This document shows positions 51,690 to 63,656 of a stretch of DNA of 64,000 nt, piece by piece. Under the pieces are notes generated by a model. The model worked only from the letters and a program-made list of their open reading frames with translations. It ran no database searches and had not been told where the DNA came from. Position 1 is the first letter of the stretch; each line of letters starts with the position of its first letter. The DNA is taken from the NCBI GenBank assembly GCA_026874595.1, contig CM049313.1:59915159-59979158 (forward strand). The letters are read 5' to 3'. The stretch is from Sipunculus nudus. Its lineage: Eukaryota > Annelida > Sipuncula > Golfingiida > Sipunculidae. Made by a program: the position numbers and the translations under genes.

Positions 51690-53060
51690 GAATGGCGTGT
51701 GTCGAATAATAGCCTGGATGTCTGCAGCCGAAATGTGTATGGAGGTTGCGCCTAGTAAGAGCTATGTGAGATCTATACACATGCAAAATTTCAGGGGGAT
51801 ATGTCAAACCAGTCCTGATATATAAGCCTGAATGCCTGCAGCGTATACATAAATGTAGGTGGCGCCACCTACCACAAAATCGAGAAAGCTATCAAAGATG
51901 TATAAACATGCAAAATTTTAGGCAGATAAGTCAAACCACTACTAAGATATGAGTGATTTTAGCCCACGGCAGTCAAACAGATGGACGCTGTGCAAAAATG
52001 GTGGAAGTGGCGCCACCAATTTTTATGTATGATTAAGAGCTATGCGAGATCTATACACATGCAAAATTTCAGGAGGATATGTCAAACCAGTCCTGATATA
52101 TAAGCCTAAATGTCTGCAGCTTACACATAAATGTAGGTGGCGCCACCTGCCACAAAATCAAGAAAGCTATCCAAGATGTATAAACATGCCAAATTTTAGG
52201 CAGATAAGTCAAACCACTACTAAGATATGAGTGATTTAAGCCCACGGCAGACAAACAGACAGACGCTGTGCAAAAATGGTGGCAGGTGGCGCGACCAATT
52301 TTGTGTGTAATTCAGAGCTATATGAGATCTATACACATGCAAAATTTCTGGAGGATATGTCAAACCAGTCCTGAGATATAAGCCTGAATGTCTGTAGCGT
52401 ATACATGAAAGTAGGTGGCGCCACCTGCCACAAAATCGAAAAAGCTATCCAAGATGTATAAACCTGCAAAAATTTAGGCAGATACATCAAACCACTGCCA
52501 AGATATGAGTGATTTTATCCCACGGCAAACAAACAGACGGACGCTGTGCAAAAATGGTTGCAGGTGGCGCCACCAGTTTTGCGAATGATAAAGAGCTATG
52601 GGAGATCTATCAACATGCAAATTTTGGCCCAATCGGTCAAATCGTTCCCGAGATATGAGCTTGGATGTCTGCAGCGTAAATTTAAATGTAGGTGGCGCCA
52701 CCTGTCATAAAATCAAGGAAGCTGTCAAGGATGTATAAACTTGCAAAATTTCAGGTGGATAAGTCAAACCACTGCTGAGATATGAGTGATTTTAGCCCAA
52801 GGCAGATGAATAGATGGACGCTGTGCAAAAATTGTTGCAAGTGGCGCCACCAGTTTTGCGTATGATAAAGAGCTACGGGAGATCTATACACATGCAAAAT
52901 TTTGGCCCAACTGATCAAACAGTTCCAGAGATATGAGCTTGTCTTGTATACAACGAAAAGATATATACATATGCCCAATGTCAGATTGATATGTCAAAGC
53001 CCTCCTGTGAAATAAGCAGGGACATACACTGTGAAAAAATTATTGTGGGTGGTGCCACCA
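51690..53060 (-). repeat. Tandem array of ~275-bp units in family A copy 3
   Basis: ACGCTGTGCAAAAATGGT, GTCAAACCACTAC/TGC, GATATGAGTGATTT, and AGATCTATACACATGCAAAA recur about every 275-280 bases, reverse-complement to the units at 32060-33300. GGTGGCGCCACC is exact at 51858, 52136, 52414, 52563 and 52691; near copies (AGTGGCGCCACC, GGTGGCGCGACC) fill other expected places. Confidence 0.9.
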
Positions 53061-53379
53061 GTCTTGTACACTATTGAGCTACCTGAAATGTACAAACTTG
53101 CCAAATTTTAGGCTGATGCATCAAATTCCTCTGTAGAAATGAGCTGGCGCTTACACTGCAAAAGTCAATGTAGGTGGCACCATCTGTCTTGTAAATGAGA
53201 ATACCATCAAAAACGCATAGATAGGTCAAAATATCAGGCAAATACATCCAATTTCCCCAGAGTTTGATGCACTGGGCTGACGAGGCTTGGGTGAGTAAGG
53301 CGGTTGCCCCCGAGTGAGCTGTGAAAAATTGCTGCCTCAAGCTACTGCACTGAGTGAACTCTTGACCTGTTGCATAATC

Positions 53380-53990
53380 TGACACAGTCGGCAGTCTGCC
53401 AAAGCTATAAATAGATTCAGGCTGAATTTTGGTGCCAAATATGATGCAGTGAGCAGTCTGCCAAAGTTATAAATAGAATGCAGTTACTGCACTGAGTGAA
53501 CTCTTGACCTATACCTTGCTGCACTTCTTCCAATCCTGGCACTGTGCCAAAACTATTTATAGAGCTGACCTCATCTTGGCTAATGGCCAACATCAAGGCA
53601 CTGGCAATCTACCAATGGTAAACCAAGTGCTGCCATCTAAACACAAACGGTCCCTACTTGAAATAATTTTGAAATTTATTTTCCCCAATACAAAATGCTT
53701 TTCAGTTGACTTTTTATAAAAAAAGAAATCAGGAATACATGTAAAATTATTACGGATTCATACTGAATGCAAAATTAAAATACAGATATATTTCATTGAT
53801 GGCAAATTCTTGAATTTAGTTGAGTAGGGATACCAATAAATTATAATCCACGTACAGTTGTCTTTATATAGCCACAGAGAGCTGAATATCTATAATTGTA
53901 ACATTGCCTGGTATGATGAATAACTTAAAATCATAAACCTAAATTTAAAAAAAAAAACTTTCTTGTCAATATTAACCAAAGATAACTTGA
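53380..53990. other. Middle of family A copy 3, unassigned
   Basis: Contains a local duplication (GCAGTCTGCCAAAG near 53391 and 53452; CACTGAGTGAACTCTTGACC near 53349 and 53489). No counterpart was found in copy 2, so it may be an insertion or an area lost from the other copies. Confidence 0.4.
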
Positions 53991-55112
53991 AATCTAAATG
54001 TCTATTGGCATGATGTAATAGATGCTGATAAACTAGTGGCAGGCTAGATGTAAAAGCATCACACAGCTAACATAGATGGTAAAATGACTCAATTCAATCT
54101 CCATAAATCAGCCAAAAATCATTCATGTGGAACAATTTATAATGACAATTATTATAAGAATTATTGTAGGGATTATTCTTGTAAAATATTTAACAAACTG
54201 GCTTCAGTGGCATCAGTCGAAAAACGTTTCACAGGTTTATTACTCATATAGGAAGATACAGCAAACTGGCTAAGTTCAGCTTCCCGTAACTCAGCCAAAA
54301 AGCACTGAACTAAAACCATTCAAACAAACTTGAATTATCAACATCTGAGGATAATTAATGTGGGAGATTTAAGAATTTGGCCCAGTAGTTTTTGAGAAGA
54401 TGATCTTTGTAGCCACTGAGCTAAAATGGGCTGTTATGGCATATGACTAAATTCAGCTTCCCATAACTTAGCCAAAAGTGACTGAACTGAGACCATTTGA
54501 ACAAACTTTAGAAAGCACTACCCTAGGATCATTTCTGTGCGATATTGAACAATTTGGCTGAATGGTTCCAGAGAAGAAGTTTTTTTGTAGCCGTCAGTAT
54601 GATACAGGCACTGATGACCCCTGTACAAAAAAAGCCAATCCAGGTGGTGCCACCAATACATCAATTTCAGATATGACTCATGTGACCAACATTGGCATAA
54701 AATTTGGTGATGATAGCTCCAGCCGTTTCTGAGATTGTAATTTTAGTATGCTTTTTTGGAGTTATGACAAAGTTCAACTTCCTGTAACTCGGCCAAAAAT
54801 CACCGAACTTAAACCATACGAACAAACTTGAGATTGTTCCAGGAATCATTTCTGTAAAATATTGGACAATTTGGCTGAACAGATTCAGAGAAGAAGATTT
54901 TAAAGATTTTTTAGCTTTTTCCCTATAAAATCTAAGAAAATGCAGTAAGCCAAATAATAAGCAAAATCCAAAAGAGTTTTTTAGATGTCTTATTTTTTCA
55001 TAAAATTTTTTTATGCTAAATCATGCCATTTTCAAGATAGTATGGGTTAGCGTACAGACGACAGCCGACAGCTTATGCCACACCATCGCATATTAGCTCA
55101 CAGGTTCCCTAA

Positions 55113-55782
55113 AAATAATATATGTTGCCAAAAAAATGAAAAATAAAAATGTTGTAAAGATCTTTATTAAATACAGCATGTTTGTAAATTTTAATAAGTA
55201 AATATGATGTTAATAAATAGATATCACTCAAACAAATGAAAGGGTAAATAAATCAAACTAAAACTGCATGCACTGACCGATTTCCTTTGAAATACTGTGT
55301 TAGTCATGCAAAATTGTATAAAACACTTCATACTACTCCCTTTGAATATTCAAATAACAAAATAAATCAATTCAATATATCACAAATATCCAACAGATAT
55401 TGCATTTATCCTTATACAAATGGTATAAAGCTGATGTTCAATATTACAAAATAAAAACTTGCTCTTTTAATTTACCATTAAAAAAAATTAGTAATACAAC
55501 TGTCAAGAGTCACTGACCATAGTCAATAAAGGAAACTGTTCTCATAAAAAAGGAAAAAAATATACTTTTAAATATATCTGAAGATGCTGACATCAATAAA
55601 TGCTATAGTGAGGTTATTAAATATGTAAATATATCGAAAGACAATCTTGTTTATTAACTGCACAATTACACTCCTCTGAGGTCATGTAAATTATTCATGG
55701 GTTAAAATGGAATGCAAAATGAGATTTTCATGAAAAACTGCAGTTGAGGATGAATGTAAAAATGAAAAACATGGTAGCAGCT
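55113..55782 (-). other. 3' UTR region of the unrecognised gene
   Basis: AT-rich with a minus-strand AATAAA at 55168-55163 that could end the transcript just before the Helentron-like element. No other gene is seen. Confidence 0.4.
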
Positions 55783-58700
55783 TCAATGCAAATAGTTAGT
55801 CAAACATACACCCAACAACATAAAATACACCATTAAAGTCAACCAGAATTTGTTGTAGCCATGTTTGATGTTTAACAGACCCATTATCAGTGACTTAGGC
55901 TGTATATCTATGGTTTCCTTTGACTTTACATGTTTATGTGACATGCTGCTCGATCCATTCTCAGGCAGGTCTGTACCTTTGATGTAATTATCATTGATAT
56001 CTATGAGCATTTGTTCATTTTGTGCTTGATCTTCTTTTTGTGATGTGCCTTTAAAGGAGAAATTTGCCATCAGTGCCTGCTGCTCTTCTGAATTCAGCTT
56101 TTTCATATTTTCCGGAAGAGGAAGCTCTTCATCCCCCATCATGACATGCAACATTGCTAACTCCTCTAGCTCTGTCTCACTCACACACCATGGCAGAGGT
56201 AGCCGTGGTTTTCTTTGACCTTGACTTCTGACCTTCAACGGCTCTGCTGCATTATGTTTGCCGGGATGGAGTTTTCCAGGTTTCTTGAATTTTAAAAAGA
56301 CATCCCTGTGTTGTCTGCAATGTCGCGGACATTTTCTGCCTGTTGCATGCTTTTGCTGAGCACATGAAAATGACACCTTGGTTGTTCGTCCCACAGCCAC
56401 AAGATGTCTCTGTAATCTTTGTTCCAGGCCTTTCCTTGGATTTGTCCTTGGTCTGTTAAATTTAAATATAATATTTTTTATTATATAAAATATAACATGG
56501 ATATTATAATAATATATAATCAACCAATTTGTACACAGTTAATGATACATAGTGAATCTTGCTAACCAACACACAGATGTGTTAATAGGAATGTCCCTGA
56601 TGTACATTTGTTTTGTATTATCTATTACTGGGTCTGTTGGAATTTTTTTTATAAATTTCCTAAAATGTTGTGAAGATGAAGCAATGAATCATTTGCCAAC
56701 CTTTTTAAATCAAATTGCAAACAATTTTTAAAGGCCTTTAGTGTACATGATATCTCATATACTATTCTGTTAACCTGCTTTGAATTTTAGTTATTGGACA
56801 GTGATGGACCAATGATCAGTCGGTTTGGAGCAAATTGACCTGATCATCAGTCTCACAGTGCCATAATCAATTACAAAATTTTGCAAATAACAAAGGCTCT
56901 GAGTTGGGGAAATATACTGGTATGCTTTCATACCAAAGCTCACTACAAACATACAAACCGGCTCGGGATTATTACATAGATTAGCAAAGATGTAGGCCCG
57001 TATATCAGCTAAGATGATGTACAGGTGTGTACAAGTCAGAAAATTAATACTTCTAAACAACCGAATAATTGTGGTATCAGTCTGTGGAGAGAGGTCAACC
57101 GACTCTGACCACTGATTGATCAAGAGATTACAATGGATTCCCGACATTAAGCTATCATTTACAATTATATAATCCATTGCTTTTCTTTGGTACTTACCTT
57201 ACAGGTTTTGGCTCAGCAGGTTTGTCATCAAACAACGAGAACAAATCATCCCATCCATCATCTCTCACTTTGGACTGGAAGACAACAAAAAGAAAATTTC
57301 TTATTGTAGTTATCAATATGATGAAAATTGGCAAATACATTTTTTCCTGGATAATCTTCATGGATTTTTGTATTAATTTTAAAAAATTTATCAAAATTTT
57401 GACTGACAAGAATATTTCAATCTGTTCTAATTTAGACATCTTACAGATAAATACATGCACAATTTTTTCAGATCATTTGGATGAGTACCCTTACTAATTT
57501 ATTAAGGATAAGACTAATTAATAATGATGATAATTATAATTATAATAAAGAATGAATGACCAGTTCATCATATCAGTGTTAAGAAAATCAGTAGAACCTC
57601 TATCAATGTGTTAAAAATGAAGGGACCTGCAGCAAACTTTCACTTTATACAAATTTCATTAGAGTTTATCTGAAATATTTTGTCTAAAACTTCAACACAT
57701 GTGGGGTATTCAACTTTGCTTGGCACACAGAGAGTTTACACTGAAGGATCTAAAAAAGAAATTTACCATGATATAGGACTTGATGGCCTTGAAGTGATTA
57801 TGACATGCAGCAATGATTTCAACCATTAGTGCTGAACCACTGTAAGTACGGGATATTTGGCAATTGTACTTCTTTTCCTGCAGACGCAAGAAAAAATCCC
57901 CAGCACCCAAGATGGTCTCCAGGTTTTCTTCACTGACATTTTTTATTTCAAAACTGTTTCTGTAAGGCAGCACCAGGTGTCTTTGGAGTAGACTTAGGAA
58001 GCTCTGAATGTGGTTTTGTTCTCTGTTTACATGCTGAGTGAGGACCTGCTGCAGAAAGCTGTGAGCTGCTGGTGGTATTTGACTGTTTGCGCTGTTAAGC
58101 TGGTTCTGGAAGAATTCATACAGGGCCCAGTGGCACTGTTGCTGAGGCATATTGCTTCCTGAAACTTTAAACAAATAAAAAAAATTAAGTCAAATTAAAC
58201 ATATTTATCAATATTTTATGTAAGTTATGAATCTTGTCATTTAGACATTTATTTAATGACATTTATTGGATGAAAGATAACTTGACTACTACAGAATTTC
58301 AGAACTAAGTTTCAAGCTCTATAACAAACAAAATGTGTCAATGCTTCTATCATAAAAAATCACAAACCCATGAAAGTCATAATTCTGTTGTATTTTTACG
58401 TATAGTGAAAACCACTAATGTTAGCAACCAAATATTTTATTAATAAATTTAAATGATGATTAATAATCCAATTATATCACTAAAATTCCCTTAAATATTA
58501 GACATTATTTAGATAAAATAATGAAACCATAAACAATTATTAATTTAAATTACAGGATATTTTACAACTGTTAAATATATTACAGGATATTTTACATTTT
58601 TGAAGATTGAATGAAAAGGTGGACCTGCATTGGAGTGGTATACAAAACATGACAATTTTATATGATAAAAATGGTGAACACTAAATTTGACTCCACTACA

Positions 58701-58944
58701 TACCTGATGATGATTTTCTCCTTTTAATTGGTGTGCAGCAACAGGCAGCATCTGACACATATTTCTTTACATCTGGTTCCCATGGTAACATGACACCTTT
58801 AATGGTTTGCTCAAATTCTGAATACTTTTCAGACATCTGTGAGGCATGGAGAATACAATCCTCCTTGCTGGCTTGGTTTGCTGATGGAGAGGGGAGGGAA
58901 TCATAGATATCCTCCCTACTCTCCTCCCATTCATAAAACACCAT
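55783..58944 (-). CDS. Unrecognised protein, ~459 residues, four coding exons, C-terminal hydrophobic segment
   Basis: Exons in transcript order: 58962-58704 (ATG at 58944-58942), 58158-57767, 57274-57198, 56452-55783 (stop TAA-type end at 55783). GT/AG borders and phases (1, 0, 2) join them into one frame. The start gives MVFYEWEESREDIYDSLPSP. The second exon encodes an alpha-helix-like segment (LYEFFQNQLNSANSQIPPAA, HSFLQQVLTQHVNREQ, LQRHLVLPYRNSFEI). The third gives DDGWDDLFSLFDD, an acidic aromatic motif. The fourth has a Cys/His-rich stretch (SCAQQKHATGRKCPRHCRQH), basic KPRLPLPWCVSETELEELAM, and ends with a hydrophobic run FWLTLMVYFMLLGVCLTNYL, which could be a tail anchor. I do not recognise the family. 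A 5' non-coding exon ending at a strong donor (GTAAGT, 59846-59841) is likely. Exon structure is firm; function is unknown. Confidence 0.75.
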
Positions 58945-59846
58945 CTTTGTGACTTTCTCACACTGTAAAACAAATAAGAAATTAAGCTTTTTAAATCACA
59001 ATTATATAGATTTTGTTCATATCATCTGAACTATTACTGAACAGGTGCCGTATTACCAATAAAGCATGTTGAATTAATACAAAAATCCCTCTTTCCCTTT
59101 AAATTAAATATGTACTTGCCAAAATTGCACAGTGGAACTGTTTGCTTACTCCTGTAAATGAATGTTAAAAAATGGGTGTCAACATAAACAAAGAGTGTGG
59201 GGCTGGTTGCATGGCAGAGCTACACCACATGTTATTCAGGAGATGCCTGAATGACTTGGCTCAAAAAATGTAATACATGTTCCCACTGGCTAAAACACCA
59301 CCTATTGTGGCTCACAATAGGACCCCCCCCCCCAGACATGTAGCCTTGTTATGGTAAACAGACACATGAGCATTCTGAAATGAGCAGGGGGGAGAGGTGT
59401 GAATGGAGTCCAATTAGATTCTGTTAACATTAAGCTGACTTGCACCCACAACGTTATGTCACTGATTATAATTTTTTAATATATTATTATGTGCGTTTGC
59501 TTTTTTATTTAAATTTCTATTTGTTCCGGACTCAAATTTTAAACATAAGAATCATCCTAGAATAATATTGCTATTTATAATAATGGAAAGTTATTCGAGG
59601 CAAATTAGAACAAAACAATAATTAATGAATGCAACATCTATAGCCACTGAGAATGGTTCCCATATTCAAGCAGTCCCAATTAAACACGTCACATGCATTC
59701 AAGGGGGCCCCGGGGGGGGGGGGGGCAAAAACCTTTGTTATGCGTATGGGGCAGGAAAGAGAGGGCGCGGAGACAAGGTGTCCTTAGGCGGGAGAGCAAT
59801 GTCATAAATTGCCTAGCAACAGGTGTCCATTGCTGGGTATACTTAC

Positions 59847-59960
59847 CGTTAGAAACGGAATGCTTTTGGTAGAATACTTAATTTACCGTCTTCTGCTCAA
59901 ATGTAAGGCCGGTCTGGCACGCGCAATACTTTATAAAGTGTTATCTTGAGTGTCAAACCG
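59847..59960 (-). other. Possible 5' non-coding exon and promoter of the unrecognised gene
   Basis: On the - strand, TTTCTAACG is followed by GTAAGTATA, a near-perfect donor at 59846, with no ATG in the preceding ~100 bases. This would splice to the acceptor TTTTACAG at 58970-58963. The area just upstream is CpG-bearing (GGCACGCGCAATAC), unlike most of the window. Exon start unknown. Confidence 0.4.
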
Positions 59961-59999
59961 TTATTGCTAGTTATTTCGCAATGCAAACATCATACTCAA

Positions 60000-61100
60000 G
60001 ATACTGCTGAGGTTGTGAAACGTCTGCACTCTTTCATTAGTTGTTTACATCATGTGACATGCCTGCAGTGTTTACACCATGTGACCTTCAGACCGGTTTC
60101 TCCTTAAAACTCGATAATTATTTATTATATTACGAGAAATATGATAAGTTTCACATAGATAATTTGAAAATGACCACAAAATTAAAAGAGGAAATTTGTG
60201 TAATAAAAAAAATACAGAAATAAAACAAAAATTAAATTGCGTTATTATTAATATATATATATAAATATCGGAAGTGGGTGTCAGTCTACTTATTATTTCA
60301 TGCTCTCCTGTGTTGAAGGAAAGATTATAAGAACAGCGGGAACCCGAAGAAACGAACTGAATCTCGAGTAACTGTTAGTGCTAGGTATTCACAAATACAT
60401 GCGTATTTCAGATATCCAATGTGTGCAGTATACTGAATATTGTAATTTATTTTGCGATTCATAATAATTATTAATTGGCCTAAACAAAGCAGTTGATATA
60501 ATAGCAATTGATTTGAGCGATAATACCATGATATATCACTATTATCAGACAAGCTGTCAAAACTGGAAGCATTAAACTTCTCTGTGAAGCCACTATCTCT
60601 GTAGCCCCAGAGATAAGATTACTTGAGATAATAAGTTAGCAAACTTGCTATTCAGTAAAAAATGGCAGTTTATGACTTTGATCAGAAGTTTCTGTCTTTC
60701 ACCATTGGCTTTGAGCCTTTTGATTTTAGGACTCTAGGAGTGCTTATTTCCTCTCCTCCCCCCCCCCCCCCCCCCCCCCCGGGTTGTCCCAACTCCCAAT
60801 GTAAGATGGAATAGTAAATTGTTTGTTAGAATGGAAATTCATTTATAGAAGCTCTTTAGGATAATTTCTGATTTATATATGTAACAGAAGCATGAAACCC
60901 ATATCTGGTTCTGGTATTATTCCAGCATGGTTCCAGTAACTCCTAACTCTTCAGTTCCTTGTCATTTATTAATTCAGTTTTTGGAGCCACTATAGAACAT
61001 GGGCTTTGCTTCTATTGAGGAAAATATAAATTAAAATGGTCTCCTCTCATTCCCTATTTTAACTACTACTTTTCCCTGTAGATGTCCCTACACTCAACTC
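60000..61100. other. Intergenic stretch without a supported gene
   Basis: AT-rich. Holds a TA-rich tract at 60250-60265 and a long poly-C tract at 60758-60780. Short open frames look random. Confidence 0.45.
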
Positions 61101-61127
61101 TAACATTAACAACTACTAAGCATCAGA

Positions 61128-61200
61128 AGTCGCCTGAATAGGGAAACGAACCAACGATCTCTAGAATAGGAGCCCTACATGCTACTAAGTGAGCCGTGAA
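61128..61200 (-). repeat. tRNA-like sequence (SINE head or tRNA pseudogene)
   Basis: On the - strand, CGGCTCACTTAGTAGCATGT resembles a pol III A box and GGTTCGTTTCCC, about 40 bases later, a B box. The acceptor stem does not pair convincingly, so it is not a functional tRNA. No SINE body like that at 7047 follows. Confidence 0.4.
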
Positions 61201-61644
61201 GACGAGATACCAACAGGAGCGAGTTTTGTTCATTTATATCTGCGATTGAAGCACCAGCTATCATGAAAATGGGAAACCATTTACTATTTGAACAGGAAAA
61301 TTAAGCTTTAAGTTCCCCGGACCCCTCCTCCTCTAATATAATAAACTCCAGTTATGAGCAAAATTAAATACGGGAATTCTCAGGAAAATAATATGTATCA
61401 ACCTTTTTCAGGAAACAATTAATTATGCGACACCCGTTGTGCATAATGTACCGGTGGTAGGCTGAAGCCCAGTTTCTATAGTCCTTTCCTGTTTTTGAGT
61501 CACGCATTGTGGATATTGTTGTAACTTCTGATATAAATGGTACATTATGTCCCAGGGTTTCTATGAATTGTGACCTCTTAATATTGGTAACTTTTCTTTA
61601 AGTTGATACAGCGTATCTTGTTGTCAGGTATATAAGCTTCGAAT

Positions 61645-62145
61645 GTTAGGTGACACCACTCTGGCATTTGGACTTGAGGACAACACATCCCTCGACTATG
61701 TTTTTGTCACTTCTTTTAGTTGAATGTGTTGTTAATTCATACCTTGTTTAATATTATATAGTACTTCTGTGTGAATAACTCTTAATGTGAATTGGTTATA
61801 ATTTCTAGGAATGTGAGGTACGTTCTTTGTTCCCAGTTTGGCACCACATTATATGTAATAATAAGGCCACATAATTGGTAATATTTAATGCCAAGTAAGC
61901 CCATGGGGCCCTGTTGTTTGTATTAATGCCAATTTAGGCCATGGGGCCACGTTATTAAAAATATAATATTTTGATGTCTTGCAACACTTGTGTATATTTC
62001 TGTATAGTTCTGACATGTTGCATTGACCTAATTGTTGTATAATCATATGTATAAGTCCATAATATTCACCAAGACTTTGGCATTCAAACTTGAGGACATC
62101 GTGTCCCTCAATTATGCATTTGTCACTTCTTTCGGTTCTTCAGAA
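61645..62145 (+). repeat. Pair of direct repeats ~425 bp apart
   Basis: CTGGCATTTGGACTTGAGGA then TTTGTCACTTCTTTTAG (about 61661-61720) returns, diverged, as TTGGCATTCAAACTTGAGGA then TTTGTCACTTCTTTCGG (about 62077-62140). Could be the edges of a small element; no other sign. Confidence 0.5.
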
Positions 62146-62149
62146 TAAA

Positions 62150-63650
62150 GCCATGTGTTACATACTGTCTCAGGTTGTGTCAACTGTTCACGCATGTGTG
62201 TGCCTCTTGAGTCCTGTCACCTATAATAAAAAAATGTTATTGGTCTTACCTTACAGATGCATATTTACAGGTGTAGTGACAATTGTCTTAGAGCATCCTA
62301 TGTTGCTTTTATATTTTTTCTTATAACCAAATTTCTAGTAATTTCACTTATTTTGACACCACAGTAACATTAAAAATGTTCAAGGGGAAATCAGAGGTTA
62401 GGTAAATTACTGACACAATTACCAGCGTTTCAGGGTAGCAGATGAGGTGCCAGTCCAGTTTGTCTGGACTATACCTAGTAATCTGAGCCAAGAGCTGACA
62501 GCACTAGTCTGAGCATATTGACACAAAACCAGGGCTTACTGATCAGGTGCCAGCCATCTACTGATAAGGAGTCCAGTGTTGTCTTATAAGTTAGTTTTCA
62601 TGTTCAACAATAATATAAATTTTCAAAATTATTTTACCACCAGTTCAACAAATTTTATATGCAGAAAAAAATATAAATTTATGTCTTTGGATATTTGTTG
62701 ACAAATATGAATGTAATTTGATTGTCATGTATTAAATCATAAATGTTTTGAAATTTAATAATATGTTTAACCCATTAAAATGAAAAAACACTTCAATATA
62801 ACAATTAAAAAAAACTAATTGTTTAAAGAACCTTAACATATGTAACAATGTGTCTGTAATGTTCCTATAAAAGTACATGAAAGAGGATTTCATAATAAAA
62901 GAGCAGTAATTTAAACTTGCTTTATAGCTTAAAGGAATGAACACCAAATTTTGGTCACTTTAACTGCCAAAAATCGAGACTGTACCGACCCACTCTGGGA
63001 GAGTGGAAATAAGCAGGAAAGGCTGGCCTTAAATTTCATATTTTTGGACTGGCTACTGAGATCTGTTATAAGGGGCCCTGCTTGAAAGTGGTGCCATATT
63101 CTGATCATCTTGTCTTTCAGTCCATCTGTTGTTAGTGAAACTTCTTTCACATGCAAACAGAAAACATTTGATCTTTCTAAAATTCAGATGGTAATTGGTG
63201 TCTATGAGGGCTCCATAACAGACCCATCCAAAAATCATCATGGCTGCCAGAGAACAATCTGTGATTTAATTTTGCATGCATATCTCATAGAAAACACATT
63301 TTAACTTTAAAAAGTGCTTCAAAATTTCAGACTTGTTAAATCCACCATTTTTCGAGTAAATACTAAAATGGGCCTCATATTTTGTATTGGAATAGCAAAC
63401 TAATGTTGCTGCCCTGACATTCCTTTCTTAGGCGAGGCACCCTTCTCCTGTAATATATTTCTGAGGAATATATAATTAATCTGCCTTTGTAAGAAAACAA
63501 AATTTATCTGACACCTAAAGGGACCAAGCAGGTAAATGGGCCCAATTCTGAACAAATAGCCTGGTGTTACCCAGGGTATAGAGATTTACATCAAGCAAGG
63601 CCAATAAATCTTAATCATTGATCTATGTCTATCTACATGTTAACAATTTC
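62150..63650. other. Upstream region of the right-edge gene, nothing supported
   Basis: AT-rich; no exon, tRNA or clear repeat recognised. It may hold the first intron of the gene that has its start codon at 63664. Confidence 0.4.
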
Positions 63651-63656
63651 TTGCAG

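Larger units (their letters stand above)
51425..55112 (-). mobile_element. Helentron/HINE-like element, family A, copy 3 (both ends, ~3.7 kb)
   Basis: Read on the - strand: 5' end AGGGAACCTGTGAGC at 55110; inverted partner TTGCACAGGTTCGC at about 51449-51436; hairpin AGGCCT-GT-AGGCCT; terminus CTTG at 51428-51425 before TTT. The 5' part matches copy 1 (TAAAGATTTTTTAGC/AAGCTAAA words, TGGTGGCACCACC-type site at about 54645), the 3' part is a ~275-bp unit array like copy 2. No protein coding. It lies between the SPAG8-like gene and the unknown gene at 55783-58962, in opposite orientation to copy 2. Confidence 0.85.

Noticed and set aside
61128-61200. Functional tRNA gene
   Set aside because: A- and B-box-like words are present but the acceptor stem does not pair and no clear anticodon loop can be drawn.
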